This document shows, piece by piece, positions 32,065-40,909 of a stretch of 64,000 nucleotides of DNA. The notes beneath the pieces are model-generated. The model did no database searches and was not told the DNA's origin. It saw only the letters and a program-made list of their open reading frames with translations. Source of the stretch: DAOQVR01 sp035341665 (lineage in GTDB: Bacteria > Chloroflexota > Anaerolineae > JAAYZQ01). The position numbers and the translations under genes are program-made. How positions within the stretch are numbered: the first letter of the stretch is position 1; every line of letters starts with the position of its first letter. The DNA is taken from the NCBI GenBank assembly GCA_035341665.1, contig DAOQVR010000017.1, forward strand, positions 21,275-85,274, written 5' to 3'.

Positions 32065-33387
32065 GTGGAGACTCGCAGTCGGCTCCCCCTTCTTGCTGCT
32101 TATCTGCTTGCGCTGGGCTTGGCCGCTGCGCTTCTCGCGGCGTGCGGACAGGGGGCCCCGCCGCAGGCCACTAATCCCACCGGCACGCCTCCCATCTCAG
32201 GGGGCCCGACAGAGCCCGGTCCGGCGGAGCCACCCGGCGAGGCTGCGATCCTGGCGCGCGAGCCCCTTACCTTGACACTCTGGACCACCGAGGCGTTCTC
32301 CCCCACCCAGGACACCCTTGCCGGCCAGCTTCTCGCCGCACAGGTACACTCCTTTCCTGACCTCAGGTTCCGTTTTCTGCTCAAGCAGCCCTATGGGCAG
32401 GCAGGAATACAGCGCTACCTCCTCAGCACCAGTGCCGTCGTCCCCGATCTCCTGCCGGACCTGGCCTTCGTGGATGTGGAGGAGGTCGGTTCGCTCGTCT
32501 ATGCAGGGCTGGCCCACCCGCTCGATGCCTTGCTCCCAGCGGACCTCCTCGATGAACTATATCCCTTCGCCCGCGAGGCCTGTACCTTCGAGTCCAAGCT
32601 CTACTGCCTCCAGATTGGGGCCGACCTCGATCACCTTGTCTACAATTCCTTCCGGCTTGCGAGCGCGCCGGCTTCCTGGACTGCTGTGCTCAGCGAGAGC
32701 GTTCCCTATGTTTTTCCGGCAGGCGGCGAGGGCGGCTTGGTGAACGATGCATTTCTGGCGCAGTACGAGTCGGTGAGGCCAGGGGCGGTTGCGACAACCG
32801 ATGGTGCCGCCTTCCTTGACGAGCTCAGCCTGGTGGCGGTCCTGCAATACTACCGCGACGGCGCCCTGTTGGGGGCCTTTCCCGAGTCCATTCTCCAGCT
32901 CCACACCACCGACGACGCCTGGCAGGCATACCGGTCTGGCGCGGCCGCCATGGCCCAAGTCAGCGCCCACCGGTTCATGGCCGAGCGCAGCCAGGCCGCG
33001 TTCGCGATGCCGGCTGCCGTGCCTTCCATCAGTGGACCCGCTGCTCCCCTCATCCGTGGGTGGACCCTCGTCCTCGTCACGCCCGATGCCGCCCGCCAGG
33101 CCGCCGCCGCCCGCTTCCTCAAGCTTTGGCTTTCTCCCGAGACCAATTCCGGCTGGAACCAGGCCTCTGGCACCTTGCCCACCCTCCAGGCTTCTCTGGC
33201 ATCCTGGGACCCTGGGGATGCCTATTTGGCGTTTCTCCACGAGGAGCTGCTGAAGGCTCGCCCACGCCCTGCTGTGCCCGGATACGGCAAGATAGCCGCC
33301 GCCCTCCAGGAAGCGGTTCAGGCGGTTCTGACCGGTGCGCAGACACCCGAGGAGGCAGCCGCCCGAGTCATGGGCACAACCCCGTAG
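32065..33387 (+). CDS. Extracellular solute-binding lipoprotein (ABC type 1-like)
   Basis: A 440-residue lipoprotein with lipobox LAAC and a Pro/Thr/Gly-rich linker. The mature part resembles family 1 extracellular solute-binding proteins (LTLTLWTTEAFSPT at the start; FLKLWLSPETNSGWNQASGTLPT; ending in an ALQEAVQAVLTGAQTPEEAAARV helix). These bind sugars or other solutes for ABC importers, but no permease or ATPase gene is nearby. GTG 32065 is preferred because it keeps the gene just downstream of ade and gives a compact signal peptide; longer frames run back into ade. A nucleobase or nucleoside ligand would fit the operon but is speculation. Confidence 0.8.
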   Translation: METRSRLPLLAAYLLALGLAAALLAACGQGAPPQATNPTGTPPISGGPTEPGPAEPPGEAAILAREPLTLTLWTTEAFSPTQDTLAGQLLAAQVHSFPDLRFRFLLKQPYGQAGIQRYLLSTSAVVPDLLPDLAFVDVEEVGSLVYAGLAHPLDALLPADLLDELYPFAREACTFESKLYCLQIGADLDHLVYNSFRLASAPASWTAVLSESVPYVFPAGGEGGLVNDAFLAQYESVRPGAVATTDGAAFLDELSLVAVLQYYRDGALLGAFPESILQLHTTDDAWQAYRSGAAAMAQVSAHRFMAERSQAAFAMPAAVPSISGPAAPLIRGWTLVLVTPDAARQAAAARFLKLWLSPETNSGWNQASGTLPTLQASLASWDPGDAYLAFLHEELLKARPRPAVPGYGKIAAALQEAVQAVLTGAQTPEEAAARVMGTTP

Positions 33388-33393
33388 CGTGCT

Positions 33394-33409
33394 CCCGGCC
33401 TAGGCCGGG
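33394..33409. other. 16-bp perfect palindrome
   Basis: CCCGGCCTAGGCCGGG lies seven bases after the lipoprotein stop codon and 26 before the phosphohexomutase start. It could be a weak terminator stem or a protein-binding site. Confidence 0.3.
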
Positions 33410-33435
33410 CCCAGACCAAGAAGGAGTAGAGAACC

Positions 33436-34869
33436 ATGAGCATACGATTTGGCACCGACGGCTGGCGCGCCGTCATCTCCGACCAGTTTACCTTCAGCAA
33501 CCTCAGGCTCATTGCCCAGGCCGTCGCGGACTATGTCCGGAACGAGGGTGCCAACGGACGGGACGCCGAAGTAGTCATCGGCTTCGACACCCGGTTCTTG
33601 TCTGATCGCTACGCCGCCGAAGTGGCTCGTGTAATGGCCGGCAATGGCATCGTTGCTTGGCTGACGCGGGCCGACGCGCCGACTCCGGCCATTTCCTACA
33701 GCGTAGTCGAAAAGAAAGCGGCTGCAGGGATCATGATCACCGCCAGCCATAACCCGCCTCGCTACAACGGTTTCAAGCTCAAGGCATCCTATGGCGGCGC
33801 GGCTTCCCCTCAGCAGGCCGGGCGCGTGGAGCACTACCTGGAGGAGGCGGAGGCCCAGGCACGCGGCCCCAACATCATGGAGTACCAGCTTGCCCTGGAC
33901 CAGGGTCTGATCCGGCGTTTTGACCCATTGTGGGCTTACTACTCACACCTGGCGCGGCTCATCGATCTCGATATCATCTCCGCTGGCGAGCTCCGGGTCG
34001 TGGCGGACGCTATGTACGGCTCGGGCCGCGGCTGCATCTCCGGTGTGCTGGCCCGCACCCGCTGCAAGGTTACCGAGATCCGTGGCGAGATGAATCCCGG
34101 CTTCGGCGGGATTCACCCCGAGCCGATCGCCCGCTACCTCAATGCACTGGTGGCAGCCATGCAGGCCGCCCAGGCCGATGTCGGCCTCGCCACCGACGGC
34201 GACGCCGATCGCATCGGCGCCATGGACTGCATGGGCAACTTCGTAGACCCTCACCACATCTTCGCCCTGGCGCTGCGCTACCTGGTGGAGAAGCGCGGCT
34301 GGCGCGGGATGGTCGTCAAGACCGTCTCAACCACCATGATGATCGACCGCTTGGCCGCCCGCTACGGCCTCCCGTTCTGCGAGACACCGGTCGGCTTCAA
34401 CCAGATCGCAGACTACATGCTCCAGGGTGATGTCCTCATCGGGGGCGAGGAATCGGGCGGTATCTCCATCAAGGACCACATTCCGGAAGGGGACGGGATC
34501 CTCATGGGCCTGCTGCTGCTCGAGGTGATCTCGCATGCCAAGGTGCCGCTCCATGAGCTGATTGACGACCTCCAGCGCCAGGTCGGGCCCGCACGGTACG
34601 CCCGTGCAGACCTGCACCTGCGGCGCCCGGTCGAAAAGAAGCAGATGGTACTCCGGCTGACCGAGGGGGCGCCCTCCGCGATCGCCGGCATGTCGATCCG
34701 GGCGATCGACACGCTCGACGGCGTCAAGTACCGCTTCGACGATGATAGCTGGCTGCTGATCCGGCCGTCCGGTACAGAGCCCTTGCTCCGCGTGTACGCC
34801 GAGGCTCCGGGCGACGACCAGGTCAAAGCCCTCCTGGGCTACGGGGAGGAGATAGCTGCCGAGGCCTGA
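33436..34869 (+). CDS. Phosphoglucomutase/phosphomannomutase
   Basis: An alpha-D-phosphohexomutase of 477 residues interconverting hexose 1- and 6-phosphates. The catalytic phosphoserine loop is ITASHNPPRYNG, metal loop DGDADRIG, sugar loop GGEESGGIS and phosphate-binding loop RPSGTEPLLRVYAE. The start MSIRFGTDGWRAVI is typical. AAGGAG precedes ATG 33436. Whether glucose or mannose phosphate is preferred cannot be told from the sequence. Confidence 0.95.
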   Translation: MSIRFGTDGWRAVISDQFTFSNLRLIAQAVADYVRNEGANGRDAEVVIGFDTRFLSDRYAAEVARVMAGNGIVAWLTRADAPTPAISYSVVEKKAAAGIMITASHNPPRYNGFKLKASYGGAASPQQAGRVEHYLEEAEAQARGPNIMEYQLALDQGLIRRFDPLWAYYSHLARLIDLDIISAGELRVVADAMYGSGRGCISGVLARTRCKVTEIRGEMNPGFGGIHPEPIARYLNALVAAMQAAQADVGLATDGDADRIGAMDCMGNFVDPHHIFALALRYLVEKRGWRGMVVKTVSTTMMIDRLAARYGLPFCETPVGFNQIADYMLQGDVLIGGEESGGISIKDHIPEGDGILMGLLLLEVISHAKVPLHELIDDLQRQVGPARYARADLHLRRPVEKKQMVLRLTEGAPSAIAGMSIRAIDTLDGVKYRFDDDSWLLIRPSGTEPLLRVYAEAPGDDQVKALLGYGEEIAAEA

Positions 34870-34890
34870 GAGCCCCGTGCCCTATTGACA

Positions 34891-35020
34891 GGGGCTGTCC
34901 CGAACTGTCATTCCGAGGGAGCACAGCGCCCTAGGAAGCTCTCATTCCGCCTGAAACGCAGGCGGACAGAACTCATCGTTGCGCCCAGCATGGCAGGTCT
35001 CGTGCCTTGTGGACAGCCCC
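34891..35020 (+). repeat. Dispersed ~130-bp element with terminal inverted repeats, copy 2
   Basis: Begins GGGGCTGTCC and ends GGACAGCCCC, a perfect 10-bp terminal inverted repeat. Interior similar to copy 1 (GTCATTCCGAGGGAGC; CAGCATGGCAGGTCTCGTGC). Sits between the convergent phosphohexomutase and LysM-protein genes. Confidence 0.88.
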
Positions 35021-35049
35021 TGGTTCGGCAGCTTACCCCGAATGGCCCA

Positions 35050-37038
35050 CTACGGGATGCACAGCTTCTGCCCGATGTAGATCAGGTTCGGGTTGCAGAT
35101 GTGGTTGGCTTTCATCAGGCCGTTCACGCTGCTCCCATACCACCTGGCAAGGCTATACAGCGTGTTCCCAGGCCGGACGGTATGCCAGGCTCGGCAGCCG
35201 CTGCTCTTGGAGCTGGCGGGACCGGTGCTCTTCGGAGGCGCCACCGTCTCTTTGGCCATGGTCTTCTGGCGGTTCAGGAAGACCACCGGTCCCGTCGAGT
35301 TGAGCGGCCAGCACGGCTCACTGGCGCCCAGCTCAAACGGCCCTATCTTTGCGTCCGCCACCGCCACCCAGGGATCGGATATCGCCTCCTCGACCACATA
35401 CATGCCCGCCGTCAGGCTGTCGAAAAACGCCCGCCCCGTTCCGTCGGTCGCCACCTCAATTGCGGTGCCGCCGTACGCGGGCCGCAGCGTGATCGGGACA
35501 CCGGCGATGCCGCTGTAGCCAATCGGGCTGGCGGCGTTCTCGTCCGATGCATCCCCCTTGTAGACCTCGAGGCAGGCCGAGTCGCGGACATTCTTGAAGC
35601 GCACCGGAACGCACTCCGGCCCGCGCTTCATGACGCTCACCTGCTGCGTGGAGGCGGTCACCGCCGACCAACGCTCCCTTACGGTCTCTTCGATGGTGTA
35701 TGGGCCAAAGGGCAGGTCCGGGAAGTAAAAGTGGCCCAGAACATCCGACAACGTGGCATACCGGTCCCCCGTCAGGCCATTCGTCGCGATGATCTCCCAC
35801 TCTCCCAGCCCGCGGTTCAGGTAGTCGATCTTGTATCCGTCGATGCACCCCAGTGGCTCATTGACGAACGCCACGGATACCGTGGTTCCCGGCGTGGTGA
35901 GGGTCACTGGCTGCGATGGCCCGATCGCGCCGTTCGCCCGGTACCAGGCTTGGGGCGTCTCCGTGACGGTGTAGCTTCCCATCGGCAGCCCGCAGATCAC
36001 GACTCGGCCGTTGCCGTCTGATCCCGTCTGCCCGACCCTCTCCTGCTGTGTGCCGTCGTCCCGTCGCACCGTCATCGTCCAGCCGTTCAGCAGCTCACCT
36101 GCCGAGTCCGTCTTCAGGACCTCGATACATCCATCTCGGATCTGCTTGTTGACGAATGTGACCTCGACGATCCATGGCGTCGCTGTTGCCTCCGTGGGCG
36201 CGCTGATCTGGATGAGCTGGAACGGGACGGCCGGATTCGCCGGCTGCCAGCCGATCTTGCTCTCCTCTGTCACCAGCCATTCGCCCAGGTGCGGAAGGGC
36301 AAAGTACACCTCGCCCAGCCCGTCGGTGGAGCCTTCCATCGTCACGCCGGAATTGTCCGTGACGGTCATCGACCAGTCTGGGATGCCGGCTGGCCTTCCG
36401 CCGGGGCCCGTCTCGTCAAGCTTGACCACCTTGAGGGTGGGCAGCAGGCCGACCTTGAAGCGCACCTGCGCACACTTGTCCTGCCCCTCTTTTCCCGTCA
36501 GCGTGACGGGCACCGAGGCGGGAGTGATCGGCTCCCACCCCGCTGGCACCTCGAGTGCGATCTGGTACGGTCCCGGGCAGATGCCGGGTGGTGGATTCCA
36601 GGCGGGGACGTAGAGCTCACCGCCCGCCGGGACTCGAAACGTCTTGTTCGTCCCGTCGGGGTACGTGATCGTCATCCTCCATCCACCCCCCACCCCTTTC
36701 CGCTCGTACCGGTCGATGATCCAGATGTGCATGCAGCCGGTGCACTCGGCCACCGCCGGAAGCTGGTCCACAGTGATCTCTGGGCTTGCATCTACCCCGG
36801 TTGTGGTCGTGATGGTAGGTGTCACAACGGTCGGCTCATCGAGGACCAGTGCCGCCGCCTTGGCGTTGGCTGCGGCGGCAGCCTGGCCCGTGAGCGCCGC
36901 GATCGTGCCCTCTGGCAGGAGCAGGGCGACGATCAGCAGGAGGAGCAGCGCAAGGGCTCCCGCGATCGACGCCAGGCCAAGCGTCTGCCATCGGTCGCGC
37001 CTCTTCAACGCCTCTTGATCTCGCGGACGACTCGTCAT
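35050..37038 (-). CDS. Membrane-anchored SpaA/Cna-B-like surface protein with LysM domain
   Basis: A 662-residue protein. A cytoplasmic basic start and one helix (about residues 18-42) anchor it. The extracytoplasmic part appears to be a row of about five prealbumin-like SpaA/Cna-B modules, each beginning with a strand such as PTLKVVKLDETGPG, GCIEVLKTDSAGE, GCIDGYKIDYLNRG or ACLEVYKGDASDE and containing a PYTIEE- or SYTVTE-like strand. It ends with a LysM domain (WHTVRPGNTLYSLARWYG ... NPNLIYIGQKLCIP) that binds peptidoglycan. No sortase signal is present, so LysM plus the helix would hold it in the envelope. GGAGG precedes ATG 37038. Confidence 0.87.
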   Translation of the reverse strand: MTSRPRDQEALKRRDRWQTLGLASIAGALALLLLLIVALLLPEGTIAALTGQAAAAANAKAAALVLDEPTVVTPTITTTTGVDASPEITVDQLPAVAECTGCMHIWIIDRYERKGVGGGWRMTITYPDGTNKTFRVPAGGELYVPAWNPPPGICPGPYQIALEVPAGWEPITPASVPVTLTGKEGQDKCAQVRFKVGLLPTLKVVKLDETGPGGRPAGIPDWSMTVTDNSGVTMEGSTDGLGEVYFALPHLGEWLVTEESKIGWQPANPAVPFQLIQISAPTEATATPWIVEVTFVNKQIRDGCIEVLKTDSAGELLNGWTMTVRRDDGTQQERVGQTGSDGNGRVVICGLPMGSYTVTETPQAWYRANGAIGPSQPVTLTTPGTTVSVAFVNEPLGCIDGYKIDYLNRGLGEWEIIATNGLTGDRYATLSDVLGHFYFPDLPFGPYTIEETVRERWSAVTASTQQVSVMKRGPECVPVRFKNVRDSACLEVYKGDASDENAASPIGYSGIAGVPITLRPAYGGTAIEVATDGTGRAFFDSLTAGMYVVEEAISDPWVAVADAKIGPFELGASEPCWPLNSTGPVVFLNRQKTMAKETVAPPKSTGPASSKSSGCRAWHTVRPGNTLYSLARWYGSSVNGLMKANHICNPNLIYIGQKLCIP

Positions 37039-37094
37039 CGTGCATCCTCCCATGAGTAAAGCAGGTCTGCTTATCAGGGGCAGACACTCTCCCT

Positions 37095-37123
37095 ATTCTA
37101 CCCCACTTCACCCGCGATTTCAA
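37095..37123 (-). promoter_or_regulatory. Promoter of the LysM/SpaA-like gene
   Basis: Minus strand TTGAAA (37123-37118), 17-base spacer, TAGAAT (37100-37095). The leader would be about 50 bases. Confidence 0.65.
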
Positions 37124-37143
37124 TCAGCCCAAAGGAGGATATC

Positions 37144-37166
37144 TAGGGCTTGCCAGCCCTACTTTT
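37144..37166 (+). terminator. Intrinsic terminator-like hairpin upstream of rpsB
   Basis: TAGGGCT and AGCCCTA pair around TGCC, followed by CTTTTC. In plus orientation it would stop transcripts entering the rpsB promoter region; no plus-strand gene precedes it, so it may block antisense read-through of the LysM gene. Confidence 0.45.
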
Positions 37167-37218
37167 CAGCCCTCCGTCGTCGCCCTGCCCACCTTCTGGC
37201 CCATAGGTCGCAGACGAT

Positions 37219-37247
37219 TTGCCCCGCGCCTCTGCGTATGCTATACT
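37219..37247 (+). promoter_or_regulatory. Promoter of the rpsB operon
   Basis: TTGCCC (37219-37224), 17-base spacer, TATACT (37242-37247) preceded by TGC (extended -10). Transcription would start near 37254. Confidence 0.7.
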
Positions 37248-37283
37248 CGCGCCTGCTTAATCCATCTCGCACACCCTCAGACA

Positions 37284-37324
37284 GGCTGGGCTGTGCCGGC
37301 AGTTGGTCGTGCCGGTTCCCAGCC
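37284..37324 (+). promoter_or_regulatory. Structured leader of rpsB
   Basis: Within the ~110-base leader, GGCTGGG (37284-37290) pairs with CCCAGCC (37318-37324), and inside it CCGGCA (37296-37301) with TGCCGG (37310-37315). Ribosomal protein S2 autoregulates through the rpsB leader in E. coli; a similar role here is inference. Confidence 0.45.
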
Positions 37325-37363
37325 GGATGAAGGGGGTGGAGGAAAAACAGGTAGGAGGAAATC

Positions 37364-38191
37364 GTGTCCAGAGTCAGCATGAAAGCGCTCCTGGAAGCGG
37401 GAGTGCACTTCGGCCACCGCACCCAGCGGTGGAACCCCAAGATGAAGCCATTCATCTTCACAGAGCGGAATGGCATCCACATCATCGATCTCCAGCAGAC
37501 CATTACCCGCCTCGAACAGGCCTACAACCTGGTGCGCGAGTCGGTCGCGCAGGGCGGCACGCTGCTCTTCGTCGGCACCAAGAAGCAGGCCCAAGAGGGG
37601 ATGTCGGCGGCGGCTGAGTTGTGCAACATGCCCTACGTCACCCAGAGGTGGTTGGGCGGAACCCTCACCAACTGGCAGACGATCCGGCAGCGGATAGGCT
37701 ATCTTCTGGAGCTCGAACAGCGGCGGGACGCGGGTGATTTTGAGCGCCTGCCCAAGAAAGAGGCGCTCAAGCTCGAGCAGCTCATCGAGAAGCTGAACCA
37801 CCGTCTGGGCGGCCTGAAGAAGATGAGCCGCCTCCCCAATATGATGTTCGTGGTAGACGTTCACCGCGAAGGGATTGCCATCAAAGAGGGCGGGATCCTC
37901 AAGATCCCTGTGATTGCCATGGTGGACACCAACTGCAATCCCGATCCGGTGGACTTTGTGATCCCTTCGAACGACGATGCCATTCGTGCGATCAACTTGA
38001 TTGTCGGCCACATGGCCGATGCGGTCAACGAGGGCCTGCGGATCCGCCAGGCGGTGCAGGTGGAAGAAGAGGTTGCGGAGGAAGAGCAGTATCTCGGTGC
38101 GGCCACTCTCGCCAAGCTGCGCTCGGGCCTGTACGAGTTTGAAGAGGAAGACACCGACTCCGATGTCGACTTGGATGAGGAGGTATTCTAG
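37364..38191 (+). CDS. rpsB: 30S ribosomal protein S2
   Basis: A 275-residue S2 with the standard opening MKALLEAGVHFGHRTQRWNPKMKPFIF, ERNGIHIIDLQQT, WLGGTLTNWQTI and DTNCNPDPVDFVIPSNDDA. A C-terminal acidic tail (EEEDTDSDVDLDEEVF) extends it a little. GTG 37364 is favoured over ATG 37379: AGGAGG precedes it at good spacing and S2 usually has five or so residues before the MK-LLEAG block. tsf starts two bases after the stop. Confidence 0.98.
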   Translation: MSRVSMKALLEAGVHFGHRTQRWNPKMKPFIFTERNGIHIIDLQQTITRLEQAYNLVRESVAQGGTLLFVGTKKQAQEGMSAAAELCNMPYVTQRWLGGTLTNWQTIRQRIGYLLELEQRRDAGDFERLPKKEALKLEQLIEKLNHRLGGLKKMSRLPNMMFVVDVHREGIAIKEGGILKIPVIAMVDTNCNPDPVDFVIPSNDDAIRAINLIVGHMADAVNEGLRIRQAVQVEEEVAEEEQYLGAATLAKLRSGLYEFEEEDTDSDVDLDEEVF

Positions 38192-38193
38192 CC

Positions 38194-38748
38194 ATGGCTG
38201 CAGTTACTGCTCAGATGGTCAAAGAGCTCAGAGAAAAGACTGGGGCAGGCGTCCTCGACTGCAAGAAGGCGCTGGACCTTCACGAGGGGAACTTTGACAA
38301 GGCGGCCGACTACTTGCGCGAGAAGGGCATGGCAGCTGCCTCCAAGAGGGCCGAGCGCGTCGCCCGCGAAGGGCTCGTCGGCTCCTACATCCATGCCGGC
38401 AGCAAGATCGCGGCCCTGGTCGAGCTGAACTGCGAGACTGACTTCGTCGCCCGAACGGAAGAGTTCAAAACCCTGGCCCACGATCTGGCTATGCAGGTCG
38501 TCGCTGCCAAGCCCCTCTACCTGGCGTCGGCCGACGTGCCGGAAGATGTGCTGGAGAAGGACTTGGCCGATCGCGGCTTGAGCGGCGACGCGGCTCGCGA
38601 GAAATACCTCGCCGAGATCTGCCTGCTGGAACAGCCCTTCATCAAGGACCCGGCTGTCACCATTCGTGAGCTCGTTCAGCAGCGAAACGCTGTCCTGGGC
38701 GAGAACCTTGTCGTGCGCCGCTTCGTGAGATTCGAAGTCGGCGGGTAG
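38194..38748 (+). CDS. tsf: Translation elongation factor Ts, short form
   Basis: Guanine-nucleotide exchange factor for EF-Tu. The N-terminal UBA-like part (VKELREKTGAGVLDCKKALDLHEGNFDKAADYLREKG) and the TDFVAR core motif are clear. At 184 residues it is the short type, like Thermus EF-Ts, with one core subdomain reduced; most EF-Ts are about 280. It is normal at the C-terminus (VTIRELVQQ), so it is not truncated. Confidence 0.97.
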   Translation: MAAVTAQMVKELREKTGAGVLDCKKALDLHEGNFDKAADYLREKGMAAASKRAERVAREGLVGSYIHAGSKIAALVELNCETDFVARTEEFKTLAHDLAMQVVAAKPLYLASADVPEDVLEKDLADRGLSGDAAREKYLAEICLLEQPFIKDPAVTIRELVQQRNAVLGENLVVRRFVRFEVGG

Positions 38749-38793
38749 ACAAACAACAGTCGGTCCCGGACCGGTGGTTCTTCCGTAGCGTCG

Positions 38794-38820
38794 AGCAGGG
38801 GCGGGAACCCCGCCCCTGCT
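38794..38820 (+). terminator. Strong hairpin between tsf and pyrH
   Basis: AGCAGGGGCGGG and CCCGCCCCTGCT form a perfect 12-bp stem with loop AAC, 28 bases before pyrH. No T-run follows, so it may attenuate or stabilise rather than fully terminate. Confidence 0.55.
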
Positions 38821-38848
38821 ATCTAAAACCTACTGCCGGGAGGCGAGT

Positions 38849-39565
38849 GTGGCCGCAATCAGCTATAGGCGTATCCTCCTCAAACTGGGCGGCGAGTCCC
38901 TGGCTGGCCCGGGAGGCTACGGCATCGACCCCGATATGGCCGACGAGCTCGCAGCCAAGATCAGGCGCCTCAAGGAATACGAAGTCGAGCTGGCCATTGT
39001 CATGGGCGCAGGCAACATCTGGCGCGGCGAGATGGGCGTCGAGCATGGAATGGACCGCGCCTTGGCCGACCAGATGGGGATGCTGGCTACCGTCATCAAT
39101 GCCCTCGCGCTGGCCGATTCCCTGGAGCGCATCGGCGTCGTCACTCGGGTCCAGACTGCCATCGAGATGCGTGCCGTCTCCGAGCCCTACATCCGTCTCC
39201 GGGCGATCCGCCACCTGGAAAAAGGCCGTGTGGTTATCCTGGCGGCCGGCACCGGCAACCCCTACTTCACCACCGACACGGCGGCTGCACTGCGCGCCAC
39301 CGAGCTGGATGCGGACCTCTTGATCAAGGCCACCAAGGTCGACGGCGTCTACGACGACGATCCTCTGGTCAACGCCCAGGCCAGGCGCTTTGAACACCTG
39401 ACCTACTTCGATGCACTCAACATGCGTGTCGGCGTGCTCGACTCGACGGCCATCACCCTCTGCATGGACAACAACCTCCCTATCCTGGTGCTCGATCTCT
39501 GGCAGCCCGATGCGCTCATCAAGGCCATCCTTGGCCAGCCGGTGGGAACGACGATAAGCGATTGA
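38849..39565 (+). CDS. pyrH: Uridylate kinase
   Basis: Phosphorylates UMP to UDP. 238 residues with RRILLKLGGESLAG, GAGNIWRG, MDRALADQMGMLAT, ILAAGTGNPYFTTDTAAALRA and ATKVDGVYDDDP. GTG 38849 follows GGGAGG. frr begins 53 bases after the stop. Confidence 0.97.
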   Translation: MAAISYRRILLKLGGESLAGPGGYGIDPDMADELAAKIRRLKEYEVELAIVMGAGNIWRGEMGVEHGMDRALADQMGMLATVINALALADSLERIGVVTRVQTAIEMRAVSEPYIRLRAIRHLEKGRVVILAAGTGNPYFTTDTAAALRATELDADLLIKATKVDGVYDDDPLVNAQARRFEHLTYFDALNMRVGVLDSTAITLCMDNNLPILVLDLWQPDALIKAILGQPVGTTISD

Positions 39566-39618
39566 CAGGCCCGGTCACGGCCTGGCGAGTCTTCCCGGCA
39601 CTCGACGCAGGGGGTAAC

Positions 39619-40176
39619 ATGATTGACGAGGTAATGGATGATGTAAGGGAGCGCATGGCCAAATCGGTGGATGCGCTGCAAGAGGACCTGCTGGGCATTC
39701 GAACCGGGCGTGCCTCGCCGGCGCTTGTCGAAAAGCTGCCCATCGAGTATTACGGCGCGGTCATGCCCCTCAACCAACTGGCCAGCATCGCCGTCCCCGA
39801 GCCGCGGCTTCTCGTCATCCGCCCCTGGGATGCTTCTGCCCTCGCCGACATCGAGCGCGCCATCCAAAAGTCCGATCTCGGCCTCACCCCCATGAACGAC
39901 GGCAAGCTCATCCGCCTCAACATCCCTCGACTCACCGAGGAGCGGCGCCGTGACCTGGTCAAGATGGTCGCCCGTCGGGTGGAGGAGGCGCGGGTCTCCA
40001 TTCGCAACCTCCGGCGGGACGCTCTCCAGGACCTCAAAGAGTACGAGAAGGAAAAGCTCATCTCGGAGGACGACTTCTACCAGGGCAGGGACAAAGTCCA
40101 GGAGCTCACTGACAAGTTCGTCGAGAGGATCGACGAAATCGGCCGGCGCAAAGAAGCCGAGATAATGGAGATCTAG
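39619..40176 (+). CDS. frr: Ribosome recycling factor
   Basis: Splits post-termination ribosomes with EF-G. The 185-residue length is exactly that of the family, with LLGIRTGRASPALVEKL, EYYGAVMPLNQLASI, IRLNIPRLTEERRRDLVK and the C-terminal helix. ATG 39619 (MIDEVMDD) gives this length; a TTG far upstream only adds unrelated residues. Confidence 0.97.
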   Translation: MIDEVMDDVRERMAKSVDALQEDLLGIRTGRASPALVEKLPIEYYGAVMPLNQLASIAVPEPRLLVIRPWDASALADIERAIQKSDLGLTPMNDGKLIRLNIPRLTEERRRDLVKMVARRVEEARVSIRNLRRDALQDLKEYEKEKLISEDDFYQGRDKVQELTDKFVERIDEIGRRKEAEIMEI

Positions 40177-40179
40177 CTC

Positions 40180-40902
40180 GTGCGCGTGCCGCAGCACGTC
40201 GCCATCATCATGGACGGCAACGGCCGCTGGGCCCAGGCCCGCGGCCTCCCCAGGCTCAAGGGCCACCAGGCGGGCACAGAGAACCTCCGCCCTGTACTCC
40301 GGGCCAGCGCCGAATTCGGCATCCAGATCCTCACCGTCTGGGCCTTCTCCACCGAAAACTGGAAACGCCCACCAGCCGAGGTCCGCGGGCTGCTGCGCCT
40401 CTTGCAGCAGGAAATCAAGCGCGAGCTCGGCGAGCTTCACGCCGAGGGCGTCCGCATCTGCCACCTCGGACGCCTCGATCGCATTCCCTCCGGTCTGGCG
40501 CGGCAGATCCTCGATGCCGTCGAGCTTACCCGGGACAACACCCGGATCACCCTCAACGTCGCCTTCGACTACGGCGGCCGCGTCGAGATCGTCCAGGCCG
40601 TGCAGCGCATCATCCGGGACGGCATCCCCGCCGAAGCCGTGGACGAAGCCCTGCTCTCAAGCTACCTCTACACGGCCGGTCAGCCCGACCCTGACCTGAT
40701 CATTCGCACCAGCGGCGAGATGCGCACCAGCGGCTTCATGCTCTGGCAGTCGGCCTATTCGGAGTACTACGTCACCAATACCCTCTGGCCCGATTTCGGC
40801 CGCGACGAGCTCCACGAGGCGCTCCTCGCCTACGACCGGCGCGACCGCCGCTTCGGGGGCATCACGCCCGGCGGTTCGGCCGCGGATCGCGCGCTGGACT
40901 GA
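40180..40902 (+). CDS. uppS: Isoprenyl (di-trans,poly-cis) diphosphate synthase
   Basis: Makes the C55 lipid carrier for cell-wall synthesis. 240 residues with IIMDGNGRWAQARGLPRLKGHQAG, VWAFSTENWKRPPAEV and RTSGEMRTSGFMLWQSAYSE. The usual Asn of RxSNFLLWQ is Gly here. GTG 40180 starts three bases after frr; frr, uppS and cdsA are tightly packed. Confidence 0.96.
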   Translation: MRVPQHVAIIMDGNGRWAQARGLPRLKGHQAGTENLRPVLRASAEFGIQILTVWAFSTENWKRPPAEVRGLLRLLQQEIKRELGELHAEGVRICHLGRLDRIPSGLARQILDAVELTRDNTRITLNVAFDYGGRVEIVQAVQRIIRDGIPAEAVDEALLSSYLYTAGQPDPDLIIRTSGEMRTSGFMLWQSAYSEYYVTNTLWPDFGRDELHEALLAYDRRDRRFGGITPGGSAADRALD

Positions 40903-40909
40903 CTTCCCC

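Noticed and set aside
33394..33409. Intrinsic terminator after the lipoprotein gene
   Set aside because: The palindrome has no loop or T-run; kept only as a palindrome of unknown role.
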